Part shown: piece after piece, positions 55,800 to 64,000 of the stretch
Position numbering within the stretch: the first letter of the stretch is position 1
Layout of the letters: each line of letters opens with the position of its first letter
Assembly (NCBI RefSeq): GCF_004217045.1
Contig: NZ_SGXM01000001.1
Location: forward strand, 62,001 to 126,000
Direction of reading: 5' to 3'
From: Cupriavidus agavae
GTDB taxonomy: Bacteria; Pseudomonadota; Gammaproteobacteria; Burkholderiales; Burkholderiaceae
Length of the DNA: 64,000 nucleotides
Position numbers and translations under genes: made by a program
Notes under the pieces: model-generated
What the model was told of the DNA's origin: nothing
The model's database searches: none
The model's input: only the letters and a program-made list of their open reading frames with translations

Positions 55800-56543
55800 T
55801 CAGAATCCGCCAAGGATGGCGTTCAGCGTGGCGAGGCAGGCCAGCCCCGCCGTTTCGGTACGCAGGATGCGCGGGCCCAGCGACACGCCGATGAATCCCG
55901 CGTGGCGCGCCGCCGCCTCTTCTTCCGGCGACAGGCCGCCTTCCGGCCCGATCAGCAGCGTCACGCCCCCGGCCCGCCACGCGTCGGCGTGGGTCCGGGC
56001 CAGCTCGGGCAGCGGCGCCACGGCGCGCGGCGAGAGCAGCAGCCGGTGTCCGCCGGCCGGCGCGGCCGCGAGCCACCCTTCAAAAGTAGACACGGGCGCC
56101 AGCGCCGGCAAGCGATTGCGGCCGCATTGTTCGCAGGCGGCCTGGATCAGCGCCTGCCAGTGCGCTTCGCGCCTGGCCGCGCGCTCGCCCGAGAGCCGTA
56201 CCACGGAGCGCTGGGCCTGCAGCGGCTGGATGGCCGCCACGCCCAGTTCCACGGCCTTCTCGATCAGCCAGTCCATCTTGTCGCCACCGGCCAGCCCCTG
56301 CGCCAGCGTCACACGGAAGGGCGGCTCCGCTTCGGCCGGGTCATGGGTGCCCACCCGCGCCGTCGCGCTGCGCTTGCCGAGATCGGCCAGCGTGGCGGAA
56401 AAGCTGCCGCCCTGGCCGTTGAACAGCGTCAGCGGGTCGTCGGGAGACAGGCGCAGCACGTGGATGTGGCGTGCCACGGCCTCGGGCAAATCCAATACGG
56501 TATCGGCGGCAAGCGCCGCATCAACGAAAAATCTCGGTGGCAT
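55800..56543 (-). CDS. rsmE: 16S rRNA m3U1498 methyltransferase
   Basis: Methylates N3 of U1498 in 16S rRNA. The 247-residue sequence has the N-terminal PUA-like domain (MPPRFFVDAALAADTVLDLPEAVARHIHVLRL) and the SPOUT knot with LLIGPEGGLSPEEEAAAR and LGPRILRTETAGLACLA. The start at 56543 is the family N terminus. Minus-strand neighbours are a YidB-like gene below and a VOC gene above (10-base gap). Confidence 0.95.
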   Translation of the reverse strand: MPPRFFVDAALAADTVLDLPEAVARHIHVLRLSPDDPLTLFNGQGGSFSATLADLGKRSATARVGTHDPAEAEPPFRVTLAQGLAGGDKMDWLIEKAVELGVAAIQPLQAQRSVVRLSGERAARREAHWQALIQAACEQCGRNRLPALAPVSTFEGWLAAAPAGGHRLLLSPRAVAPLPELARTHADAWRAGGVTLLIGPEGGLSPEEEAAARHAGFIGVSLGPRILRTETAGLACLATLNAILGGF

Positions 56544-56553
56544 CGGGGTAGGG

Positions 56554-57003
56554 TCAGGATTCGGGCGAGGGCACGTCGCCGGTCTCGGCGTCGGCCTTCG
56601 GCAGCGGGGTGCCAAAGCCCCAGCGGTAGCCGTCCGGGTCTTCGACCATGCAATAGCGGTCGCCCCAGAACTGGTCGGCGGGCGGCATCACGCTGACGGC
56701 GCCGGCACCGGTGGCCTGCGCGTACATCGCATCGACATCGTCGCAATAGACGTAGAACGTCTGCGGCGCTTCCACGCCGAGCGAACGCGGCGTGCGCGCG
56801 GTGGTGCCCCAGGCGCCTTCGGGCGCGAACATCACGACGAGTTCGCCCTTGTAGTGCAGTTCGGCATGGGTCGGCACGCCGTTCTCGTCGATCACGTGGC
56901 CGGCCGTGAAGCCGAACGCGCGCTGGTAGAAATCAATCGCGGCGCGGCCGCTGGCAACCGTCAGGTAGGGCGTCAACCAGGGCGTATTGGACGGTCTGGG
57001 CAT
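56554..57003 (-). CDS. VOC/glyoxalase-superfamily protein (PhnB-like)
   Basis: A 149-residue protein with two beta-alpha-beta-beta-beta halves: TPYLTVASGRAAIDFYQRAFGF and DDVDAMYAQATGAGAVSVMPPADQFWGDRYCMVEDPDGYRWGF. This PhnB-like subgroup covers glyoxalase, resistance and dioxygenase proteins; the metal ligands cannot be assigned with confidence. The start at 57003 follows family N termini. The last 18 residues are polar. Confidence 0.85.
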   Translation of the reverse strand: MPRPSNTPWLTPYLTVASGRAAIDFYQRAFGFTAGHVIDENGVPTHAELHYKGELVVMFAPEGAWGTTARTPRSLGVEAPQTFYVYCDDVDAMYAQATGAGAVSVMPPADQFWGDRYCMVEDPDGYRWGFGTPLPKADAETGDVPSPES

Positions 57004-57070
57004 GCTGGTCTCCCGGAGGGTGGCTCGGTGGAACGCCCGGTGCGCATGGGCGCCGGGGTGAAAGTGCATG

Positions 57071-58045
57071 TTACGCGGGTCGGCCGGCGCTGTCGAAGAC
57101 CGCCTGCAGGTGGCGCGGATGGACAAACAGCGCCGGGTGGAGTTCGGCATGGTAGGCGCGCAGCGCGGTGTCGAGCCGCCATTGGCGCAGCCGGGCGGCG
57201 ATGGCGGCGGCCGGCGCGGCGGCGATGTCGAGCGCGTCACTGGCCAGCGCCACGCCCCACAGCGCGCCATAGGCCGGCACGAACGCGGTCAGCGGGGCCA
57301 CGTGGCGGAACGCCTGGCGCAGGCGGCCCAGCAGCAGCCGCGCCGCATCGGGGCGGTGCAGCGGCGGGCCCAGGTGCAGCGACAGCGCGCCGCCGGGCGC
57401 CAGGCAGCGGCGCGCGGTCTGCAGGCCGTGCGCCGAGAACAGCGCGGCGGCCGGGCCGCCATCGTCGGCTTCGGTCAGGTCGTAGACGATCAGGTCGAAG
57501 CGGCGCCCGGCGCGGGCAAACGCTTCCATCAGGCCCAGCCCGTCGCCGATGGCCAGGTGCAGGCGCGGATCGCCCGGTTCGTCGAGCGCGCCCTGGTGAA
57601 TGCCGCCGAGCCAGTCGCGCGCCAGGCGCACGACTTCGGCATCGAGTTCGGCCACCACGACTTCCCGCATGGTGGGAATCCGCAACAGTTCGAACGCCGA
57701 TCCGCCGTCGCCGCCGCCAATGACCAGCGCGTTACGTGGCGTATCGTGCACAACGGCCATCGGCACCGTCATGAGTTCGTGCAGGATGAAGGCGTCCGCT
57801 TCGGTGCTCATCACCACGCCATCGAGCCGGAAAATGCGGCCGAAGCGTGCGTTTTCGCCGATTTCCACCTGTTGATGGGGTGAACGGGCGGCCGCCAGCA
57901 CGGCGATCTCGCCCAGGGTGGTGCCCGTGCCGGGGGCCAGCCACTCGGTCCAGGTTTGATGACCCCTTCGGGACGCCTCGGCGCGCCCGGAAATGCCGCC
58001 CGCTTCTGCTAAAATTGCGCTTTTCCCGCCGTCAGGTTCCCGCAT
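57071..58045 (-). CDS. Spermidine synthase-like aminopropyltransferase
   Basis: Predicted polyamine aminopropyltransferase (SpeE-like), 324 residues if begun at 58045. The N-terminal [13 protein letters not shown] and the following [22 protein letters not shown] are standard, as is [18 protein letters not shown] (decarboxy-SAM loop) and [17 protein letters not shown] with the catalytic-loop Asp. Some early residues differ from SpeE ([10 protein letters not shown] for DEFIYHEM), so the exact substrate is open. There is no ATG between TWTEW and 58045, which forces an overlap with the tkt start. Confidence 0.8.
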   Translation of the reverse strand: MREPDGGKSAILAEAGGISGRAEASRRGHQTWTEWLAPGTGTTLGEIAVLAAARSPHQQVEIGENARFGRIFRLDGVVMSTEADAFILHELMTVPMAVVHDTPRNALVIGGGDGGSAFELLRIPTMREVVVAELDAEVVRLARDWLGGIHQGALDEPGDPRLHLAIGDGLGLMEAFARAGRRFDLIVYDLTEADDGGPAAALFSAHGLQTARRCLAPGGALSLHLGPPLHRPDAARLLLGRLRQAFRHVAPLTAFVPAYGALWGVALASDALDIAAAPAAAIAARLRQWRLDTALRAYHAELHPALFVHPRHLQAVFDSAGRPA

Positions 58046-60080
58046 GTCTGCCCTCGCCCATCCCGCCACAAGTCCTTTCGCCAACCAGCCCGTCAAACTG
58101 ATGGCCGACGCCATCCGCGTGCTTGCCATGGACGCCGTCCAGCAGGCCAACTCCGGTCACCCCGGCGCGCCGATGGGGATGGCGGATATCGCCGTGGCGT
58201 TGTGGGGCCGGCACCTGAAGCATAACCCGGTGAATCCGCAGTGGGCCGACCGCGACCGCTTCGTGCTGTCGAACGGCCACGGCTCGATGCTGATCTACGC
58301 ATTGCTTCACCTGACGGGTTACGACCTGCCGGTGGAAGAACTGAAGAATTTCCGCCAGCTGCACAGCAAGACCGCCGGCCATCCGGAATACGGCATCACG
58401 CCGGGCGTGGAAACCACCACGGGTCCGCTGGGCCAGGGCATCACCAACGCGGTGGGCATGGCGCTGGCAGAGCGCCTGCTGGCCGAAGAGTTCAACCGCC
58501 CGGGCTTCGACATCGTCAACCATCACACCTATGTGTTCATGGGCGACGGTTGCCTGATGGAAGGCATCAGCCACGAAGCCTGCTCGCTGGCGGGCACGCT
58601 GAAGCTGAACAAGCTGATCGCGCTGTGGGACGACAACGGCATCTCGATCGACGGCGACGTGGTGGGCTGGTTCGCCGACGACACCCCGAAGCGTTTCGAA
58701 GCCTACGGCTGGAACGTGATCCGCGCCGTGGACGGCCATGACGCCGTGGCCGTGGACAACGCCATCGCCCAGGCCAAGGCCAGCGACCGCCCAACGCTGA
58801 TCTGCTGCCGCACCGTGATCGGCAAGGGTGCCCCGAACAAGGAAGGCGGCCACGACGTGCACGGCGCCCCGCTGGGCGGCGCCGAAGTGCTGGCCACGCG
58901 CGAGGCGCTGGGCTGGGCCCATGCCCCGTTCGAACTGCCGCAGGACGTCTACGCCGCGTGGGATGCCAAGCCGACCGGCGCCGCGCTGGAGAAGGCCTGG
59001 GACGCGCTGTTCTCGGCCTACGCCGAAGTGCACCCGTACGAAGCCGGTGAATACACCCGCCGCATGCGCGGCGAACTGCCGGGCGCGTTTGACGAGGCGG
59101 TGGACGCCTTCATCGCCAAGTGCGAGGAAAAGGCCGAGACGATCGCCACGCGCAAGGCCAGCCAGAACACGATCGAGGCGTTTGCGCCGGTGCTGCCGGA
59201 GTTCCTGGGCGGCTCGGCCGACCTGACCGGCTCGAACCTGACCAACTGGTCGGGCAGCAAGGCCGTGCGCGCCGACGCGTGGGGCAACCACATCAACTAC
59301 GGCGTGCGCGAGTTCGGCATGAGCGCGGTCATGAACGGCATCACGCTGCACGGCGGGTACATCCCCTACGGCGGCACGTTCCTGACGTTCTCGGACTACA
59401 GCCGCAACGCGCTGCGCATGGCGGCGCTGATGAAGATCCGCACGCTGTACGTGTTCACGCACGACTCGATCGGCCTGGGCGAGGACGGCCCGACGCACCA
59501 GTCGGTCGAGCACGTGGCCAGCCTGCGCCTGATTCCGAACATGGACGTCTGGCGCACCGCCGACACGACCGAGACCGCCGTGGCGTGGGCCCAGTCGATC
59601 CGCCGCGAGGACGGCCCGAGCTGCTTGATCTTCAGCCGCCAGAACCTGCCGTTCCAGCAGCGTGACGACGCCACGCGTGCCAATATCGCACGCGGCGGCT
59701 ACGTGCTGCGCGATGCGAAGAACCCGCGCAAGAAGGCGCCGGACGCCGTGATCATCGCCACCGGTTCCGAAGTGGGCCTGGCCATCGGCGCAGCCGATGC
59801 GCTGGCCGCCGAGGGCGTGCACGTGCGCGTGGTCTCGGTGCCCGCCACGACCGTGTTCGACAAGCAGGATGCCGCGTACAAGGCCAGCGTGCTGCCGGCC
59901 GGCGTGCCGCGCATCGCCGTGGAAGCCGGCGTGACCGATTTCTGGTGGAAGTACCAGGTCCAGGCGGTGGTCGGTATCGACACGTTCGGCGAATCGGCCC
60001 CGGCAGGCGTGCTGTTCAAGCACTTCGGCTTCACGGTCGACAACGTGGCCGACACCGTGCGCGCCACGCTCGCCCAGTAA
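58044..60080 (+). CDS. tkt: Transketolase
   Basis: Thiamine-diphosphate enzyme that moves two-carbon units in the pentose phosphate and Calvin cycles. In 678 residues: [24 protein letters not shown], the TPP motif [31 protein letters not shown], and the pyrimidine domain with [14 protein letters not shown] and [19 protein letters not shown]. The start at 58044 ([10 protein letters not shown]) fits the family. A TAAAAT at 58010-58015 may be its -10. The gap to gapA is 84 bases; tkt-gap is a common order in these genomes. Confidence 0.97.
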   Translation: MSALAHPATSPFANQPVKLMADAIRVLAMDAVQQANSGHPGAPMGMADIAVALWGRHLKHNPVNPQWADRDRFVLSNGHGSMLIYALLHLTGYDLPVEELKNFRQLHSKTAGHPEYGITPGVETTTGPLGQGITNAVGMALAERLLAEEFNRPGFDIVNHHTYVFMGDGCLMEGISHEACSLAGTLKLNKLIALWDDNGISIDGDVVGWFADDTPKRFEAYGWNVIRAVDGHDAVAVDNAIAQAKASDRPTLICCRTVIGKGAPNKEGGHDVHGAPLGGAEVLATREALGWAHAPFELPQDVYAAWDAKPTGAALEKAWDALFSAYAEVHPYEAGEYTRRMRGELPGAFDEAVDAFIAKCEEKAETIATRKASQNTIEAFAPVLPEFLGGSADLTGSNLTNWSGSKAVRADAWGNHINYGVREFGMSAVMNGITLHGGYIPYGGTFLTFSDYSRNALRMAALMKIRTLYVFTHDSIGLGEDGPTHQSVEHVASLRLIPNMDVWRTADTTETAVAWAQSIRREDGPSCLIFSRQNLPFQQRDDATRANIARGGYVLRDAKNPRKKAPDAVIIATGSEVGLAIGAADALAAEGVHVRVVSVPATTVFDKQDAAYKASVLPAGVPRIAVEAGVTDFWWKYQVQAVVGIDTFGESAPAGVLFKHFGFTVDNVADTVRATLAQ

Positions 60081-60155
60081 TTTCCGCCCGTGCGGCCTGC
60101 CGGTGCGACGCGCCGGCGGGCGGCGCCGGCCCAGGCTTCATCGATTGCACTCTAG

Positions 60156-61163
<1,008 letters not shown>

Positions 61164-61186
61164 TCGGGCTTCGGCTCCGATCGGAA

Positions 61187-61211
61187 AACGCGCCTTCGGG
61201 CGCGTTTTTTT
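61187..61211 (+). terminator. Rho-independent terminator of tkt-gapA
   Basis: ACGCGCC (61188-61194), loop TTCG, GGCGCGT (61199-61205), then TTTTTT to 61211. Confidence 0.92.
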
Positions 61212-61556
61212 GTATGGATCGCGGGTAAGCGTCACACATTTGCCCGCGGCGTGCAGGCATCATCACGATAATTCCGAGGAAACTGCGGAAAATGTGTCCG
61301 AGCGCAAGGCAGAAAAGGGTCGCTTTTTGCGATCATGGCGGGCCCGGCGCATGGTGGGACAGCAGTCTTTGACATTATCTGTCCCGAATATGCCGAAAAT
61401 TAGTCGTTAACCCGCGTACTTAGTGCGAGAAATGCCGAATTTGCTTTTCCCTGCCGATTTTTTCTCTTACACTCGGAAGAATCTGTTGAAATCTGATGTG
61501 CAGCCAGTGAAAGTGGTGGGGCCATCGAACGTGCAACACTTTAACCGGGCCTGAAC
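61212..61556. other. AT-richer region before LysR gene
   Basis: About 345 bases with no gene and noticeably lower GC than the surroundings. It contains an inverted repeat GGGACAG/CTGTCCC (61356-61385) that encloses TTGACA at 61369-61374, but no fitting -10 at 17 bases. Several CGAAA/AAATTAG stretches follow. It is the expected regulatory region of the LysR gene. Confidence 0.5.
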
Positions 61557-62552
61557 ATGGTGAACGTTGATACCAAGCTGCTCGTGATTTTTACCGAGCT
61601 GCTGAGTAAACGAAACGCCACTTATGTGGCGGAGAAAATGCATATGACGGCGCCTGCCGTCTCGCATTCGCTCGGCCGGTTGCGCGAGATCTTCGACGAT
61701 CCTCTCTTCATCCGCGTGCCCCATGGCCTGACGCCGACGCCCCGCGCGCTCGAACTCGGCCCGAAGATCCGGGACATGCTGGACCTCTGGTCGTCGATCA
61801 ATGAAGGCGACGCCGACAATTTTGATCCGGCGGTTGCCACCGGCACGCTGAGCATCGGCTTTGCAGCCGAACTTGGCGACACGGTGTTCAACCGCTACGT
61901 CCTCCGCATCAAGCAGTTGGCCCCGGACCTGCACATCCGCCTGGTCGAATCGCATTCCTGGGAAAGTGATGTGGCGTCGATGCGCGCCAATGAACTCGAT
62001 CTCGGATTTTCGCCATTTCCGACGCGGCATCCGGAAATTGTCGAGGAAATGGTGACCTCGCTGAATCTCTGGGTTTGCGCGCGCAAGAACCATCCGGTGC
62101 TCAAGAACGAGTGCACGCTCGAACAATACCTGGAATGCAGCCATATCTTCATGGCGCACTCGGGTGGTGCGGGCCGTCCGGCGCCGGCGCTGATTCCGCT
62201 CGACTACGCGCTGCAGCAGCGCGGGCTCAAGCGCAACGCGACGCTGACCATGCATTCGTGGCGCGCCCAGGCCGAACTGGCCGCGCAGACCGACATGATC
62301 TTCACGGTCAATGCCCTGACCAAGGACATGGCCTGCGAGACCTACGGCCTCAAGGCGTTCCCGCTGCCGGCCGAACTCGACACCACGCTCGGCCTGAACA
62401 TGTTCTGGCACCGCAGCCGCAATACCCATCCGATGCTGGTATGGGCCCGCAACCTATTTCGCCAGGTCGTGGGAGAGTTTGTAGGCGTGCCGCAGAATGC
62501 GGCGTCGCGCGTGCTGCGCGTGGTGGCCGAGCAGGATCTGCCGCAGGCCTGA
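61557..62552 (+). CDS. LysR-family transcriptional regulator
   Basis: A 331-residue LTTR. The helix-turn-helix lies at residues 5-65 (LLVIFTELLSKRNATYVAEKM, HMTAPAVSHSLGRLREIFDDPLFIR), close to the LeuO/NodD-like subgroup. The C-terminal effector domain (LSIGFAAELGDTVFNRYVLR, VCARKNHPVL) is longer by about 20 residues than the average LTTR. It lies downstream of gapA but beyond its terminator and has its own upstream region. Target genes are unknown. Confidence 0.9.
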   Translation: MVNVDTKLLVIFTELLSKRNATYVAEKMHMTAPAVSHSLGRLREIFDDPLFIRVPHGLTPTPRALELGPKIRDMLDLWSSINEGDADNFDPAVATGTLSIGFAAELGDTVFNRYVLRIKQLAPDLHIRLVESHSWESDVASMRANELDLGFSPFPTRHPEIVEEMVTSLNLWVCARKNHPVLKNECTLEQYLECSHIFMAHSGGAGRPAPALIPLDYALQQRGLKRNATLTMHSWRAQAELAAQTDMIFTVNALTKDMACETYGLKAFPLPAELDTTLGLNMFWHRSRNTHPMLVWARNLFRQVVGEFVGVPQNAASRVLRVVAEQDLPQA

Positions 62553-62572
62553 AAGCGGTTCGCGGACAAAGA

Positions 62573-62600
62573 AAAACCGGCGCCTCGGCGCCGGTTTTTT
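62573..62600. terminator. Bidirectional terminator
   Basis: AAAACCGGCGC (62573-62583) and GCGCCGGTTTT (62588-62598) pair around CTCG; T and A tracts flank it. It separates the convergent LysR and fur genes. Confidence 0.9.
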
Positions 62601-62632
62601 CATGCCTGCTGCCGGAACGTGCCCGGCGCGGC

Positions 62633-63064
62633 TTATCGTTTGGGTCTGTGGGGACAGTCGTTCTTGGTGCAGTTGCCATACAGCGACAACGCATGTTCCT
62701 GCAAGGCGAAGCCGCGCTCGCGCGCAATGCTCTGCTGGCGATGCTCGATGTCGGCATCGAAGAATTCCTCGACGCGACCGCAGTCCAGGCAGACCAGGTG
62801 ATCGTGGTGCTTGCCCTCGTTGAGTTCGAAGATGGCCTTGCCCGATTCGAAGTTGTTGCGCGACAGCAGCCCCGCCTGTTCGAACTGGGTCAGGACGCGA
62901 TAGACCGTGGCGAGGCCGATATCCATATGCTCGTTGAGCAGGATACGGTAAACGTCTTCCGCGCTCAGATGGCGCTGTTCGCTGGTCTGGAAGATCTCGA
63001 GGATCTTCAGGCGGGGGACGGTCGCCTTGAGGCCGATATTTTTGAGGTCCGCCGGACTCGGCAT
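62633..63064 (-). CDS. fur: Ferric uptake regulator Fur
   Basis: Fe2+-dependent repressor of iron genes. In 143 residues: winged helix from [15 protein letters not shown] to [21 protein letters not shown], then the metal-binding [16 protein letters not shown] and NCTKNDCPH with two Cys pairs for structural zinc. GGGAG lies 9 bases before the start. It is divergent from bamE, the standard betaproteobacterial order. Confidence 0.97.
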   Translation of the reverse strand: MPSPADLKNIGLKATVPRLKILEIFQTSEQRHLSAEDVYRILLNEHMDIGLATVYRVLTQFEQAGLLSRNNFESGKAIFELNEGKHHDHLVCLDCGRVEEFFDADIEHRQQSIARERGFALQEHALSLYGNCTKNDCPHRPKR

Positions 63065-63261
63065 GGGCGTGACTCCCTAGAGTACAATGTCTGGATAGTT
63101 GAATCATAAGGGTTTTGGCGGCAAAAGTCGCCCCGGTGCCATGGCGCCCGGACGCCACCCGCGCGGCGGCGCCCCGGAAAGCGTGGCCGTGCCCCGACGC
63201 CGTGCGGTTGCGCGAGGCGCCGGTTCCGGCACAGAACCATTCCCGTCTGGAAGCGAGATAC

Positions 63262-63858
63262 ATGCGTTCATTCCGTTCGACCGCCACGCGCCCGGCGCTG
63301 GTGTTTTCCCTGCTGGGCGCCGCGCTGCTGGCCGGTGCCTGCTCGGCCTACGACAGCACGTCGCGCAAGGTGGCCCAGGCCATCACGCCGTACCGCATCA
63401 ATATCGTCCAGGGCAATTTCGTCTCGCGCGAAGCCACGTCGCAACTGCGCGAAGGCATGACGCGCGACCAGGTCCGCTTCCTGCTGGGCACGCCGCTGCT
63501 CCAGGATGTCTTCCACGCGAACCGTTGGGATTACTACTTCTCGTTCCGACGCGGCGCCACGCCGGTGGTGCAATCGCGCAAGTTCACCGTGTTCTTCGAC
63601 GGCGACAAACTCGTGAAGTGGCAGGGCGACGAACTGCCCTCGGAGTACGAACTGATTGCCGAAATCGACGGCATGAAGGCCGCGCAGCGCAACCAGACGC
63701 CGGGCAAGATCTCGTCGACGCCGGCCGCGGCGGCGCCTTCGCTGAGCACGCCGGCCTCCGCGCCGGCGGCGGCTCCCGCGCCGGAAGCCGCCCAGGCTGC
63801 GCCGGAAGCACCGGCGGCATCGGCCGTGCCGGCCACGCAGGACAAACCGGCAAACTGA
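63262..63858 (+). CDS. bamE: Outer membrane assembly factor BamE
   Basis: Lipoprotein of the BAM complex. The 198 residues start with a signal and lipobox LLAGAC (Cys near 29). The SmpA/OmlA domain is YRINIVQGNFVSREATSQLREGMTRDQVRFLLGTPLLQDVFHANRWDYYFS. The last 55 residues are an Ala/Pro-rich tail not present in E. coli BamE (113 residues). A start at 63262 is preferred as the only one that gives a clean signal peptide. It precedes dapB. Confidence 0.94.
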   Translation: MRSFRSTATRPALVFSLLGAALLAGACSAYDSTSRKVAQAITPYRINIVQGNFVSREATSQLREGMTRDQVRFLLGTPLLQDVFHANRWDYYFSFRRGATPVVQSRKFTVFFDGDKLVKWQGDELPSEYELIAEIDGMKAAQRNQTPGKISSTPAAAAPSLSTPASAPAAAPAPEAAQAAPEAPAASAVPATQDKPAN

Positions 63859-63954
63859 CCGGTGCCGTCTGGCCGCGCCTGGCGCGCGGCTGACACTCCT
63901 CTCCAGACAGCCCGGCGCGCGTGCCGGGCGTCAGCCCCAACTACCCCCAACACC

Positions 63955-64000
63955 ATGAAAATCGCCATCGCAGGTGCCTCCGGCCGCATGGGCCGCATGC
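63955..64000 (+). CDS. dapB: Dihydrodipicolinate reductase, 5' end only
   Basis: The first 15 codons read MKIAIAGASGRMGRM, the NAD(P)-binding start of 4-hydroxy-tetrahydrodipicolinate reductase (lysine and diaminopimelate synthesis). The gene runs off the window. The fur-bamE-dapB order is normal for Burkholderiaceae. A short hairpin CCCGGC/GCCGGG (63911-63928) lies between bamE and dapB. Confidence 0.85.
   Translation, partial: MKIAIAGASGRMGRM

Overview
The window is GC-rich (about two thirds G+C by eye), gene-dense and largely housekeeping. It looks like the main chromosome of a betaproteobacterium of the family Burkholderiaceae, most likely Cupriavidus or a close Ralstonia relative. The reasons are gene order and content: rppH/proS, ypjD next to ffh, a PilS/PilR-like pair with ampD and nrdAB, aroQ-accB-accC-prmA, an RNase II-like gene followed by tonB-aroE-mtgA, fur back to back with bamE, an Ala/Lys-rich H1-like protein, and a Bug-type solute receptor. 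I found no rRNA, tRNA, CRISPR array, insertion sequence or prophage. The genus is inferred, not proven.

Layout. 1-5.8 kb: a lipoprotein and rppH face proS, a lytic transglycosylase, a 2-oxoglutarate oxygenase and a LysE exporter. 5.8-13.6 kb: hpt and ffh diverge from ypjD, a small PP0621-like protein, a PilS/PilR-like two-component system and ampD. 13.6-18.5 kb: nrdA-nrdB behind a 548-base leader with two NrdR-like boxes and a long inverted repeat. 18.5-26.7 kb is the most accessory-looking part: an orphan MazF/PemK-like protein, an XRE regulator with its membrane partner and twin palindromic operators, an MDR oxidoreductase, rdgC, a SYLF lipoprotein, a tautomerase/LysR/Bug group and a DUF2147 protein. 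26.7-28.2 kb: about 1.45 kb without a credible gene, containing a strong promoter-like site, leading to the H1-like gene.

29-38 kb is a long minus-strand run: a glycine-zipper lipoprotein, a PfkB kinase, tpx, a DUF3426 protein, prmA, accC, accB, aroQ, a TlpA-like thioredoxin and a nucleotidyltransferase-like protein. 38-46 kb (plus): mpl, a YqiA-like esterase, ubiC, an RNase II-like exonuclease, tonB, aroE, mtgA. 45.8-51.1 kb: corA, a DMT transporter, pyrF, then pncC-pgpA-thiL on the minus strand. 51.3-55.1 kb: maeB behind a palindromic operator, then a secreted barnase-like RNase overlapping its barstar-like inhibitor. 55-58 kb (minus): YidB-like, rsmE, a VOC protein and a spermidine synthase-like gene that meets tkt head to head at a shared CATG. 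58-64 kb: tkt, gapA, a LysR regulator, fur, bamE and the first bases of dapB.

The main points for a second look are the noncoding region and promoter ahead of the H1-like gene, the nrdA leader, the XRE/membrane-protein operon with twin operators, a spacing-conserved bipartite element upstream of two unrelated genes, the barnase/barstar pair with an extended inhibitor, and AT-rich TATA/GATA motifs sitting just 3' of several minus-strand stop codons.
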